Assembly: GCF_015550425.1 (NCBI RefSeq)
Contig: NZ_JADNAT010000001.1
Coordinates: forward strand, 295,928 to 359,927
Direction of reading: 5' to 3'
DNA: 64,000 bases
From: Clostridium sp. 1001275B_160808_H3
GTDB lineage: Bacteria; Bacillota; Clostridia; Clostridiales; Clostridiaceae
Shown: positions 15,103 to 24,552 of the stretch, piece after piece
Layout of the letters: every line of letters begins with the position of its first letter
Position numbering within the stretch: the first letter of the stretch is position 1
Translations under genes and position numbers: made by a program
The notes under the pieces: generated by a model
Told to the model about the DNA's origin: nothing
Databases searched by the model: none
Seen by the model: only the letters and a program-made list of their open reading frames with translations

Positions 15103-18081
15103 TTATTGATTATTTGTACTAGTATTACTATTACTATTTGTATTAGTATTTGTTGAGCTGTTATCTAGCTTTATACTATCATCTTTATTATCTTTAAGAG
15201 GTGATTCTACAACATATTTTCTAAATGATTCTGATTTAGAAGCATATGAAGGATCAAGTTTCAATAATTCATCCTTAAAGAAAGCTTCGTATATAGCTTT
15301 ATGAATTGTTGCACCTTCACTACCTTTTTTACCATCATAAATAGTAGAGAAAATAGCTATTTGCGGATTATCTAAAGGTGCCATACTTATATAGTTACCA
15401 TATGCTAATCTACCTTGAATAGTATATTGTTCATCTGTACTAAAGTCGGCTGTACCTGTTTTTCCTCCAACCTTAATAGGGAAATTAGCAAAACTTGTAT
15501 ATGCAGTCCCATTACTTGGACTAGTATTAACTCTATACATTCCTTCTTTTATAGCTTGTAAATAATCTCCTGGTATTTCTAACTTATCAACAACCTCAGG
15601 TTTATATTCTTTTATAACTTCTCCTGTTGGTGATGTTATCTTATCTACAATAGTAACCTTATATCTTGTTCCACCACTTGCTAAAGTTGCAACATAGTTT
15701 GCAAGTTGAACTGGCGTAAAGTTATTAATCCCTTGCCCAATAGCACTTGATACTATTTGGCCTGCAGTTTTCATCTCTGCTGGCTTATTATTTATAGTGT
15801 AGAATGCAATTGCATCTGAAATAACGCCTGCTTCTTCATCAATATCTACAGTTCTTCTCTTTGATGCTTCTTCAACAGCACTCTTATACTGTGGCGATAT
15901 ATCCATTATCTTTTTAATATATGGTAATATGCTTTCGGCAAATTTTGTATTATCTCTTATTTCTTCATCCGTACCAACTTTAGATAGTGCATCCTTCATT
16001 TGAGTCTTAAGAGCAGTTTTTGCTTCTTTTAATTCATCAGAATCATTTTCATTATCCTCTATATCAAATGGTATAAATGAAAATGAATAATAATTTCCAG
16101 CCTTTAGTGCACCAACTATTTCAAACATTGGAGTACTAAGTACTTGATTTTTCCAAGAATAAAAGTTGTATACTTGCCCAAAATTCTCTTGTATTTGAAT
16201 TCCTGTTGCTGGATTAGCTGCTTGTGGTGACTTTGGATCTACTCCAAGCCCAAATTTCCATGCATATTTTGCTAGGGTATCTAAAGCATTAATATCGCCA
16301 CCATTTTGCTTATACAATCTATATCCAAGTTCATAAAAATAATAGTTAGATGATACTTGTAAAGCCTTTCTTAAATCAGTTGCTCCATTTGCTACCCTTT
16401 CAAAATTTTCACGTACTTCAGGTAAATCTTCATTGCTCCATGTACCACTAGTATCATTCATAGATTCATATTGAGTAACTACACCTTCCATCAATCCAGC
16501 CACAGCTGTAAGTGGTTTAAATACTGATCCTGGTGGTAATGAACCTTGAGTTGCATAATTGAAAAAGTTTTTTGGGTATGCATCTATTCCATCCCTTCTT
16601 TTTCCTGTATCTTCATCTACCGGGAATAGCTCATCTATATTTCCTGTGGCACCAGTTCTTTTCATATACTCTTTAGCAAAACTATCTATATCTGGATCAA
16701 AGTACTGCTTTGATAAATCTTCTGTTAGCCTTCCTGGTATTGAAAAAATATTAGGATCATATCCTGGATAACTAACCATAGCAATTACTCTTCCAGTATT
16801 AACTTCTATTGCTACAACAGCACCTCTAGTTGCATTTGGCGCAATACCTTTTATACGTTCCATGGTATCTTTCATCGCTTGTTCAGCTGCATATTGAACA
16901 TCCTTATTTATTGTTAAGTGAACATTATTCCCTGGATAAGAATCTAATTTAAATAGTTCTTCTGTCACTCTTCCTTTAGAGTTAACTTTAACAGTTGTTC
17001 CGCCTTTAGTTCCCTTTAACTGATCCTCAAATGCTGATTCTATTCCTGCTACACCAATTAAATCAGAAGACACATCATATCCTCGTAATTCATAATTTGT
17101 TTCTTTAGAAGCATCTATAGATGATAAATATCCTAAAGCTCCTGATGCTAAGTTATTGTAAGGATAGTATCTAATAGGTTCTATACTTACATCTATACCT
17201 GCTAAGTCATTTAATTTTTGATATATTATAAATGCAGTATCTTGCTTTATATTAGAAGCAATTGTAACTGCTCTATACCCCTTAAAACTTTGCATTTTTA
17301 CAGCATCTTTTATTACTATATAATTTCTTATATCATTAATTGAATATGTGGCTAAAAGCTCATCTAATATTTCCTTACCTGACATATCATCATAAGCTTC
17401 CATCTTATCTTCATATGCATTTACTCTTGCCTCATATTCTTTATCACTTTCCCCATCTTCTTGGATAGGAGATGGATTTATAAGCTCTTGCATATCATAA
17501 ATCTTAACTAATTCATAAAAAGTTTCCTCTGCAGATAGCTTTAAAAGTTCACTATCTACTTTAGCAATTTCTTCATCTGTATAATCTGACTCCTTACCTT
17601 CAAAAAGCTCTTTTTCTATAGCTTCATTTAAGCCTCTATCTCTTTTAAATCTAACTTCTACTATTTTTTTAGTCTCTGCATCATCAGTCTTAAAATCAAA
17701 ATAGAATTTTCCACTACTATCTATCTTAAGCATTAAATCATCTTGAAATTTTTCTCCATTTTCAGATAATATTTTAAATACTTTATCCATAGTCTCATAG
17801 AAATTCTCTTTTTCATCACTTGGCTTAGTATATGTTAATGTATATGTTTGAATATTTGTTGCTAAAACATTTCCTTCACTATCATATATCTTTCCTCTAG
17901 GTGCTTTTTCTGATATAAATCTTGTCGAACTTATATCTGCCTTTTCCTTATAATCCTCATGTTTATAAATCTGAATATATATGAGCTTTGACATTATTAC
18001 AGTGAAAAGCGCTAGCATTATAATATTTAAAACAGTATATCTTGAAATCTTCTTCTTCTTTTTCGGTTTATTTACTATCAT
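15103..18081 (-). CDS. mrdA: Penicillin-binding protein 2 (elongasome transpeptidase), long form
   Basis: 992 residues, far longer than E. coli PBP2 (~633). One N-terminal membrane anchor lies at about 17-37. Class B motifs are present: active site Ser in GSVFKP (about 519), SSN (about 575) and KTGTADF (about 872). Between SxN and KTG there is roughly 295 residues against about 160 in E. coli, with a charged helical insert (EDNENDSDELKEAK and onward). The end is low-complexity Asn/Thr/Ser. The protein cross-links side-wall peptidoglycan with RodA. It overlaps mreD by 4 nt (ATGA). Confidence 0.93.
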   Translation of the reverse strand: MIVNKPKKKKKISRYTVLNIIMLALFTVIMSKLIYIQIYKHEDYKEKADISSTRFISEKAPRGKIYDSEGNVLATNIQTYTLTYTKPSDEKENFYETMDKVFKILSENGEKFQDDLMLKIDSSGKFYFDFKTDDAETKKIVEVRFKRDRGLNEAIEKELFEGKESDYTDEEIAKVDSELLKLSAEETFYELVKIYDMQELINPSPIQEDGESDKEYEARVNAYEDKMEAYDDMSGKEILDELLATYSINDIRNYIVIKDAVKMQSFKGYRAVTIASNIKQDTAFIIYQKLNDLAGIDVSIEPIRYYPYNNLASGALGYLSSIDASKETNYELRGYDVSSDLIGVAGIESAFEDQLKGTKGGTTVKVNSKGRVTEELFKLDSYPGNNVHLTINKDVQYAAEQAMKDTMERIKGIAPNATRGAVVAIEVNTGRVIAMVSYPGYDPNIFSIPGRLTEDLSKQYFDPDIDSFAKEYMKRTGATGNIDELFPVDEDTGKRRDGIDAYPKNFFNYATQGSLPPGSVFKPLTAVAGLMEGVVTQYESMNDTSGTWSNEDLPEVRENFERVANGATDLRKALQVSSNYYFYELGYRLYKQNGGDINALDTLAKYAWKFGLGVDPKSPQAANPATGIQIQENFGQVYNFYSWKNQVLSTPMFEIVGALKAGNYYSFSFIPFDIEDNENDSDELKEAKTALKTQMKDALSKVGTDEEIRDNTKFAESILPYIKKIMDISPQYKSAVEEASKRRTVDIDEEAGVISDAIAFYTINNKPAEMKTAGQIVSSAIGQGINNFTPVQLANYVATLASGGTRYKVTIVDKITSPTGEVIKEYKPEVVDKLEIPGDYLQAIKEGMYRVNTSPSNGTAYTSFANFPIKVGGKTGTADFSTDEQYTIQGRLAYGNYISMAPLDNPQIAIFSTIYDGKKGSEGATIHKAIYEAFFKDELLKLDPSYASKSESFRKYVVESPLKDNKDDSIKLDNSSTNTNTNSNSNTSTNNQ

Positions 18082-18569
18082 TTAAACCTCCATGACTTTT
18101 TCTTATATTCAATATCATAAAGCCTTAAAACAAAATTATACCCTAAAAACATTACTACTGAACTATATAAAGCAGTAAACATTCCTATTTGTATATCTAT
18201 AGATTTTCCCATGAACTTAAATATTGTAAACACTGCTAATACCTTTAATATATATAAAAATATAACCGATATTACTGGTATAAGTTTCTTTTCTCTATAA
18301 ATGTTTTCACCTATAATTGCAGCTATTAAACATATAAGCATATTTATTAATGCATTGATACCAAATCCATTATAGAAAAATACATCCTGCATTAATCCAG
18401 TCATAACCCCAATAAACACAGCTTCTGATTTTCCATTTATTATAGAATACGCAATTGCAAAAACAAAAAGCAAACTTGGATAAGCACCTTTTATAGCAAA
18501 AAAAGGCATAAGAGAATTATCTAGTATTAAAAGTACTAATGAAATTAAAATTAAAACCCACTTTTTCAT
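18078..18569 (-). CDS. mreD: Rod shape-determining protein MreD
   Basis: 163 residues with about five membrane segments and no soluble domain, starting MKKWVLILISLVLLILDNSLMPFF, typical of MreD. It is a membrane part of the elongasome. Position between mreC and pbp2, with a 4-nt overlap to the latter, decides the identity, since MreD sequences are poorly conserved. Confidence 0.9.
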   Translation of the reverse strand: MKKWVLILISLVLLILDNSLMPFFAIKGAYPSLLFVFAIAYSIINGKSEAVFIGVMTGLMQDVFFYNGFGINALINMLICLIAAIIGENIYREKKLIPVISVIFLYILKVLAVFTIFKFMGKSIDIQIGMFTALYSSVVMFLGYNFVLRLYDIEYKKKSWRFK

Positions 18570-18579
18570 ATATTAACCT

Positions 18580-19431
18580 CTAATTATCATATTTTACTTC
18601 TCTTGTTTCCTTAGGTATAACTACAAAAAGTTCTTCTAGCTTATTAAAATCAACAAAAGGCTTAACTATAGCTGTTTTCATTACTTTAACTTCATCTGTT
18701 TCTATAGATAAAACTTCTCCAATTCTGATTTCCTTAGGATATATTTGTCCAAGTCCTGATGTAACTATTACATCACCTTCTTTTATTGATGAATCTATAG
18801 GCAAATTAGTAACTTTTGTTAATCCTTGCTTGCTATTACTTACATATCCCTTTAAGATTCCAGTTGTTTCCCTTGTACTATTTACCATTACTGAAACTGC
18901 TATATTTTCATTTAGCAAGCTTTGAACTATAGCCCAATTTGACCCAGTACTAGTTACCTGTCCCACAAGTCCCTTGTTTGAAATCACAATCATGTCTTTT
19001 TTCAAGCCATCATTTTCACCTTTATCAATAACATATCCATTTGAAAAGCTTTCTCCGCTATACCCGATTATTTCACAACCTAAGTAATCATAGCTGTTCT
19101 TTGAATTTTTAAAATTTAAGACTTCTCTAAGTCTATCATTTTCTTCTTTTAACTTATCGTATTCTAATAATTTATTTTCTAAATCTATATTTTCTTTAGT
19201 TAATTCTTCATTTTCTTCTTTTATTTTTGAGAAATTTAAGAAGAAATCTAATGTTCCTTTTATCTTATCATTTATTGAATAAACTACTTTTTGAAGAGGA
19301 TTAACAGCACTACCTACACCACTAGAAACAATACCTTTTTGTTCATTATTCATTGTATAAATAATTATGCCTAAAAAGGCAACTGACAGCACTATTATAG
19401 TAACTGCCAGTTTATTTTTTAGAAGCTTCAT
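18580..19431 (-). CDS. mreC: Rod shape-determining protein MreC
   Basis: 283 residues: one N-terminal membrane segment (about 8-27), a coiled coil (about 66-110, KIKEENEELTKENIDLENKL) and the beta-rich extracytoplasmic domain (EIIGYSGESFSNGYVIDKGEND, GLVGQVT). MreC scaffolds PBP2 and RodA outside the membrane. Its ATG overlaps the mreB stop by one base, so the two are coupled. Confidence 0.95.
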   Translation of the reverse strand: MKLLKNKLAVTIIVLSVAFLGIIIYTMNNEQKGIVSSGVGSAVNPLQKVVYSINDKIKGTLDFFLNFSKIKEENEELTKENIDLENKLLEYDKLKEENDRLREVLNFKNSKNSYDYLGCEIIGYSGESFSNGYVIDKGENDGLKKDMIVISNKGLVGQVTSTGSNWAIVQSLLNENIAVSVMVNSTRETTGILKGYVSNSKQGLTKVTNLPIDSSIKEGDVIVTSGLGQIYPKEIRIGEVLSIETDEVKVMKTAIVKPFVDFNKLEELFVVIPKETREVKYDN

Positions 19432-20450
19432 TATTGACCTCTTTGACTCTTACTTAATTCATCAAAGTTATCTAATGCCTTACCTGCTCCTAAAACAACA
19501 CAATCAAGCGGTGTTTCTGCTATGTGAACAGGCATATTTGTTTCGTGGTTAATTAATTGATCTAAACCTCTTAGTAGAGCTCCTCCACCAGCTAACATTA
19601 TTCCTTTTTCCATTATGTCTGCTGCTAATTCAGGTGGTGTCTTTTCTAAAGTTGTCTTTATTGATTCTATGATAGCATATACAGGTTCTTTTAATGCTTC
19701 TCTAATTTGAGTATCTGTAACTGTTACTGTTTTTGGTAATCCAGTAATCATATCTCTACCTTTAATTTCCATACTCATTTCTTCATCATCAATCTTATAT
19801 GCTGAACCAAGTTCCATCTTAACTTGCTCTGCTGTTCTTTCCCCTATCATTAAGTTAAATTCTTTTTTAATGTATGCCATTATTGCTTGGTCTAATTCAT
19901 CACCAGCAACTCTTAATGACTTACTTGTTACTATTCCACCTAATGAGATTATAGCAACTTCTGTTGTACCGCCTCCGATATCAACTATCATGCTTCCTGT
20001 TGGCTCTCCAACTGGAAGTCCTGCTCCAATAGCTGCTGCCATAGGTTCTTCCATTAATACAACATCTCTTGCCCCTGCAAACTTAGCTGCTTCTTCTATA
20101 GCTCTTCTTTCAACTTCTGTTACCCCTGAAGGATAACAAACTATAATTCTTGGACTAGTAAATGCACTCTTGCTAGTTACTTTTTCTATTAATTTTTTTA
20201 ACATTGTTTGTGCTACATCAAAATCAGCTATAACACCATCTTTTAATGGTCTAATAGCTACTATATTTCCAGGTGTTCTTCCTATCATAAGTTTAGCTTC
20301 AGCACCTACAGCCAAAGGTTTTCTTGTTGTACTATTAATAGCCACAACTGAAGGTTCGCTTAAAACTATACCTTTACCTTTAACAAAAACAAGCGTATTT
20401 GCTGTTCCTAAATCTATTCCCATATCCTTATTACTACTGAAAAATCCCAT
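19431..20450 (-). CDS. mreB: Rod shape-determining protein MreB (bacterial actin)
   Basis: 339 residues. Actin-fold motifs are present: phosphate 1 [18 protein letters not shown] (residues 13-30), phosphate 2 [12 protein letters not shown], adenosine motif [13 protein letters not shown]. An N-terminal MGFFSSN may help membrane binding. MreB filaments guide the RodA/PBP2 machinery. It is followed without a gap by mreC and preceded by radC, the common Firmicute order. Confidence 0.97.
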   Translation of the reverse strand: MGFFSSNKDMGIDLGTANTLVFVKGKGIVLSEPSVVAINSTTRKPLAVGAEAKLMIGRTPGNIVAIRPLKDGVIADFDVAQTMLKKLIEKVTSKSAFTSPRIIVCYPSGVTEVERRAIEEAAKFAGARDVVLMEEPMAAAIGAGLPVGEPTGSMIVDIGGGTTEVAIISLGGIVTSKSLRVAGDELDQAIMAYIKKEFNLMIGERTAEQVKMELGSAYKIDDEEMSMEIKGRDMITGLPKTVTVTDTQIREALKEPVYAIIESIKTTLEKTPPELAADIMEKGIMLAGGGALLRGLDQLINHETNMPVHIAETPLDCVVLGAGKALDNFDELSKSQRGQ

Positions 20451-20467
20451 ATGAATTCCCCTTTCGC

Positions 20468-21157
20468 TTAAATTATTCCTTTTTCTTTTAAACTTACAAA
20501 TTTATCTTTTCCAATTATTAAGTGATCCAATAAATCTATCCCTATTATTCTACTACATTCCTTTAATCTTAATGTAATATTTATATCCTCTTTGCTCGGT
20601 GTAGGATCCCCTGATGGATGATTATGACAAATAATTATACTTGAACTGCTTTTCTTAAGAGCTTCTTTAAATATTTCTCTCGGATGCACTATAGATGTGT
20701 TAAGGCTTCCCTTAAAAACATCCTTGATACCTATAATATTATTTTTTGTATCTAACATTATTAACTTTAATATCTCTTGCTTTAAACTCATCATCTCATT
20801 TATTAAAAGCTTTGCTATATCACTTGGAGAAGATATACTTTTACCTTCTCTTATTAGATTTAATGAATTAAACCTTCTAAAGAGCTCTCCTATAGCTAAT
20901 ATCTGACTTGCTTTTATATTTTTTATTCCTTTTATACTAGTAATTTCACTGATACCTATGTCCAATAAACCATTAAGTCCATCAAACTCTGAAAGTATTC
21001 TTGTACTTAAAGAAATTACATTTTCGCCTCTTGTCCCCGTCCTCAAAATCACAGCAAGAAGTTCTGCATTACTTAGTATTTCAGGTCCGTTTATAAGCAA
21101 TTTTTCTATAGGTCTTTCTTCTTTTGGTATATCTATCACTTTTATACTATTATTCAT
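20468..21157 (-). CDS. radC: RadC family protein (JAB/MPN domain)
   Basis: 229 residues from ATG at 21155-21157 ([16 protein letters not shown]), with GAGGAG 7 nt upstream; a longer TTG frame overlaps that site. A helix-hairpin-helix region lies at about 65-90 ([14 protein letters not shown]). The C-terminal JAB domain has the metal motif [14 protein letters not shown]. The role is not settled; a DNA repair function proposed in E. coli was later doubted. It lies between maf and mreB. Confidence 0.93.
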   Translation of the reverse strand: MNNSIKVIDIPKEERPIEKLLINGPEILSNAELLAVILRTGTRGENVISLSTRILSEFDGLNGLLDIGISEITSIKGIKNIKASQILAIGELFRRFNSLNLIREGKSISSPSDIAKLLINEMMSLKQEILKLIMLDTKNNIIGIKDVFKGSLNTSIVHPREIFKEALKKSSSSIIICHNHPSGDPTPSKEDINITLRLKECSRIIGIDLLDHLIIGKDKFVSLKEKGII

Positions 21158-21213
21158 ATAAATACTCCTCAAAATAATAATAGTTTTATTAATAAATATA
21201 CCCTAAATCCCTA

Positions 21214-21789
21214 TTATTTAACCTTCTTAAGCATTTTATTTAAAAGATTTAATGGTAATCCTACTACATTATAATAACAGCCATTAATACCTTCTATAAA
21301 AACTCCACCATACCCTTGTATTCCATAAGCACCTGCCTTATCAAGCGGTTCTCCAGTCTTTATGTAACTTTTTATCTCCTCTTCAGTTAAATTAGAAAAT
21401 TTAACTTCAGTATAAAGAGATTCTTTTTCAACTTTATTATTGTACATGTTTATCACTACTAATCCAGAATAAACTCTATGAGTTTTTCCACTAAGTTGTT
21501 TTAACATGCTATATGCATCTTCTTCATTATTTGGTTTTCCTAAGATTTTATCATCTAAAACTACTACTGTGTCTCCTGCAATTATTATAGCTTCTTCTTT
21601 TAGACTCTCTTTAACGCTAAGAGCCTTTCCCTTAGCTAAATCAATTACATATTCATCTACATTTCCGTTAAATAAAATCTTACGTTCATCGAAGTCACTT
21701 ACTATTATGTCAAATTCATCTACTATTCTATGCAATAGTTCCTGTCGTCTTTCTGAGCCAGACGCTAATACATAATTCAAACCTATCAC
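21214..21789 (-). CDS. maf: Maf-family nucleoside triphosphate pyrophosphatase
   Basis: 191 residues. The family's first motif is LASGSERRQELL (residues 8-19), followed by VSDFDE, AGDTVVVLDDKILGKP and the C-terminal AYGIQGYGGVFIEGINGCYYNVVGLP. Enzymes of this type hydrolyse non-canonical or dTTP/UTP nucleotides, acting as house-cleaning pyrophosphatases. The start is either the GTG used here or a TTG three codons on (LNYVLAS); no clear ribosome site separates them. It heads the maf-radC-mre cluster. Confidence 0.92.
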   Translation of the reverse strand: MIGLNYVLASGSERRQELLHRIVDEFDIIVSDFDERKILFNGNVDEYVIDLAKGKALSVKESLKEEAIIIAGDTVVVLDDKILGKPNNEEDAYSMLKQLSGKTHRVYSGLVVINMYNNKVEKESLYTEVKFSNLTEEEIKSYIKTGEPLDKAGAYGIQGYGGVFIEGINGCYYNVVGLPLNLLNKMLKKVK

Positions 21790-21882
21790 ATCCTATTTTT
21801 ACACATATTTTATAGTATTGACAAAACGGTATGGTTTAATCATTTAAGTTTTAAAATATTTAAATTAGCAATGCAAAGATAT

Positions 21883-21963
21883 AAAGACAAAGCCATTTAT
21901 CCCTATCTTATATCTTATATAGTGTATCATTATATAAGTTTTCAAACAAGTGGCTTTGTCTTT
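21883..21963. terminator. Long-loop inverted repeat (possible terminator or small RNA)
   Basis: Perfect 13-bp arms AAAGACAAAGCCA (21883-21895) and TGGCTTTGTCTTT (21951-21963) enclose a 55-nt loop, which itself holds a TTATATA / TATATAA hairpin. The T-rich tail is on the plus strand, yet the nearest upstream gene (SPOR) is on the minus strand, so a plain terminator role is uncertain. Confidence 0.5.
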
Positions 21964-22022
21964 CTTTATTTAATTTTTATTTATTTGTAATAGTTTTGTT
22001 ATTTTTATCCATATGCTGTTTT

Positions 22023-22736
22023 TTATTTCTGCCAGTTCACTAAAATAGAATAAATATACCCTAATTCTGATACTATATTTTCCTTATTAATAGTTTCTGG
22101 TAATGATTCTATATGCGCCTTATATTCTTTAAGTACATCTACCCCATCACCTTCATTAACCTCATTTAATTCCTTGGTCCAATTTTTAAAATCACTAGTA
22201 TTTATTTCTTTTACTTCATCTTCACTTGCAGTATTTATTATTTGTAGATATCCTTCTGTTATAGCTCCTATTTGTCCTTGGACTTCATCATTTTTATTTA
22301 ATGATACACCTATTTTAGCATTTTCAATTGACTTTTCTTTTAATTTTTCTGTTATTTCAGAACTATCCTCTTCTTTTGCTATACCAGCTAGGACTTTAAA
22401 TTTTCCTGTTTCGTCTTTAATCATAAAAGAGTTAAATTCGTTTTCTATTTTGGCTAACACTTGTTTAGCATTATCTTCTTTTGAAAAATAACCACATTGT
22501 ATAAATGCAAATTTTTGCTCTTGAACCTGCTGTGTATTATTTTCGGCATTATTATTTACATTCACTACCGGCTCTTGTGTTATTACATTTCCTTTATTGA
22601 TATCAGGAATAATCTTAAGTAATACCCATGCTCCTATTAGCCCTATAACTACAGCTGCAAGTGTTGTCATAACTAAGGAAGTCAAAAACTTAGCCCCCTC
22701 ATTTTTCTTTTTGTAATTATATTTTGTGTACTTCAT
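22023..22736 (-). CDS. SPOR-domain membrane protein
   Basis: 237 residues: a short basic cytoplasmic tail, one membrane segment (about 17-42, FLTSLVMTTLAAVVIGLIGAW), a linker, then a SPOR-like domain (about 75-145, KFAFIQCGYFSKEDNAKQV) and a C-terminal helical region. SPOR domains bind denuded glycan at septa, so a role in division or sporulation wall remodelling is likely but not proven. It is near maf and the shape genes, 230 nt upstream. The specific protein was not recognised. Confidence 0.78.
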   Translation of the reverse strand: MKYTKYNYKKKNEGAKFLTSLVMTTLAAVVIGLIGAWVLLKIIPDINKGNVITQEPVVNVNNNAENNTQQVQEQKFAFIQCGYFSKEDNAKQVLAKIENEFNSFMIKDETGKFKVLAGIAKEEDSSEITEKLKEKSIENAKIGVSLNKNDEVQGQIGAITEGYLQIINTASEDEVKEINTSDFKNWTKELNEVNEGDGVDVLKEYKAHIESLPETINKENIVSELGYIYSILVNWQK

Positions 22737-22874
22737 TTTATCATCCCCCTCTTTTTATATTAAATATATATTCAAGTGGATTTAATAATATTCATTATGT
22801 AAATTATTTTTTTTAATTTTGCATAACAAAACATCCTCAACCTCTCCATTATTTCCATTTTAACTTTTCAGTAA

Positions 22875-22918
22875 ATATAAATAGCTAGACTATAAAATAA
22901 TAGTCTAGCTATTTATAT
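22875..22918 (-). terminator. Terminator after pepD
   Basis: Perfect 18-bp palindrome arms (22875-22892 and 22901-22918, core ATAGCTAGACTA) with an 8-nt loop. It lies 28 nt past the pepD stop and could work in both directions. Confidence 0.8.
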
Positions 22919-22946
22919 TTACATATTTATTTAATTATTAATAAGT

Positions 22947-24398
22947 TTATTTTAATTCTTTTAAAACTTCTAATAAGTAATCCCAAACATTTTTAACTGA
23001 TGTTATACTCATGTGCTCTTGTGGTGTATGAACATCATAAAGGTCTGGTCCAAAGCTAATCATATCTAGCTTTCCTAGCTTTTCATTAAATAATCCACAT
23101 TCAACTCCAGCGTGAATAGCAACGATCTTAGCTTCTTTACCATACATTCTCTTATAAACATCTTGGCAAATTCCTCTTACTTTTGATTCGCTATCGTATT
23201 GCCATTCTGGATATCCTGCAGTTGTTTCAAATTCTGCTCCCATAAGTTCTGCTATAGTTTTACTTCTTAAAACTATTTCATCTTTTAATGATGCAACTGA
23301 ACTTCTTATAGCACTGTCAAATTCTACTTTATTACCTTCAGTAGTTACAACTCCTAAATTAGTTGAACTTTCTACTAAATCCTTTATTTCCACACTATTT
23401 GTGTTTATTCCATTAGGTATTAAGTATAATAAGTTTACAACTTTTTCAGTAGATTCTTTTGTAAATACTTTTTCTACATTTTCTGTATTTTCTAAGATAG
23501 TGATATTAACGCCAGGATCTTGAGTCTTTAATTCATTTAATAAAACTTTATTCCAGCTATTTATTAATTCCTTAGCCTTTGCTACATCTTCTGATTTTAA
23601 TCCTATTATTGCATCAGCTTCTCTTGGTATAGCATTATTTTTAGATCCACCATTTACTGAAACTAATTTATAATCTACAGCTAATAAAGATTTTAAAATT
23701 CTACCCATTATCTTGTTAGAATTTCCTCTTTCCTTATTTATTTCCATTCCAGAATGGCCACCTTTTAATCCCCTCACTGCAATATGTAAGAAGTTATTAT
23801 AATCACCAGCATCTTCTAGAGTTACATTTAATGTATGTTTGCTTCTTATTCCACCTGCACAACTTACTAATAAATGACCTTCTTCTTCATTATCTAAGTT
23901 TAATAATATTTTTCCATTTATATGCTCTTTTGAAATTGCCATAGCTCCTGACATACCAGTTTCTTCATCTGTTGTTATTAATACTTCTATTGATGGATGT
24001 GGTATATCTGTTGATTCAAGAATTGCTAAAGCATATGCAACTGCAATACCATTATCTGCTCCTAAAGTAGTGTCAGTTGCATAAACCATATCATCAACTA
24101 CTCTTAACTTTAATGGATCTTTTTGAAAATCATGGTCTGTTCCTTTATTTTTTTCACAAACCATATCCATGTGACCTTGAAGTATAACAGTTTCAGAGTT
24201 TTCATATCCCTTTGTTCCTGGTTTTTTTATAATAACATTTAATGCTTCATCTTGTATTACTTCTAAATTTAATTTTTTTGCTACATTAACTAAATAATCA
24301 CTTATAGCCTTTTCATTTCCTGAGCCTCTAGGTATTTGTGATATTTCCTCGAAGTATTTAAAAACGCTCTTTGGTTCTAAATTTTGTAAAATGTTCAT
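22947..24398 (-). CDS. pepD: Aminoacyl-histidine dipeptidase (Xaa-His dipeptidase, M20 family)
   Basis: 483 residues from ATG at 24396-24398 (MNILQNLEPKSVFKYFEEIS), with AAGGGAG upstream; a longer ATG frame starts inside that site. Metal-binding motifs of M20C are seen: LQGHMDMVCEK, TLGADNGIAVA, TTDEETGMSGA, and the lid entry GLKGGHSGMEI. The enzyme splits Xaa-His dipeptides such as carnosine in the cytoplasm. It stands alone, divergent from pyk. Confidence 0.94.
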   Translation of the reverse strand: MNILQNLEPKSVFKYFEEISQIPRGSGNEKAISDYLVNVAKKLNLEVIQDEALNVIIKKPGTKGYENSETVILQGHMDMVCEKNKGTDHDFQKDPLKLRVVDDMVYATDTTLGADNGIAVAYALAILESTDIPHPSIEVLITTDEETGMSGAMAISKEHINGKILLNLDNEEEGHLLVSCAGGIRSKHTLNVTLEDAGDYNNFLHIAVRGLKGGHSGMEINKERGNSNKIMGRILKSLLAVDYKLVSVNGGSKNNAIPREADAIIGLKSEDVAKAKELINSWNKVLLNELKTQDPGVNITILENTENVEKVFTKESTEKVVNLLYLIPNGINTNSVEIKDLVESSTNLGVVTTEGNKVEFDSAIRSSVASLKDEIVLRSKTIAELMGAEFETTAGYPEWQYDSESKVRGICQDVYKRMYGKEAKIVAIHAGVECGLFNEKLGKLDMISFGPDLYDVHTPQEHMSITSVKNVWDYLLEVLKELK

Positions 24399-24552
24399 AT
24401 TTTTTTCTCCCTTCATAGTAAATTATGTTAGAATTATTATATAGTTTTAAGTATATCATAGTATATATAATACTTAAATTATATTTTTTTATTATGATTA
24501 TTCAAAATATTCTTTATATTGTATGTGCTAATTTAAATGTGAGGTGATCTTT

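Noticed and set aside
24448..24476. TAAGTAT/ATACTTA inverted repeat between pepD and pyk as an operator
   Set aside because: Arms are only 7 bp of AT-rich sequence with a 15-nt spacer; chance is likely.
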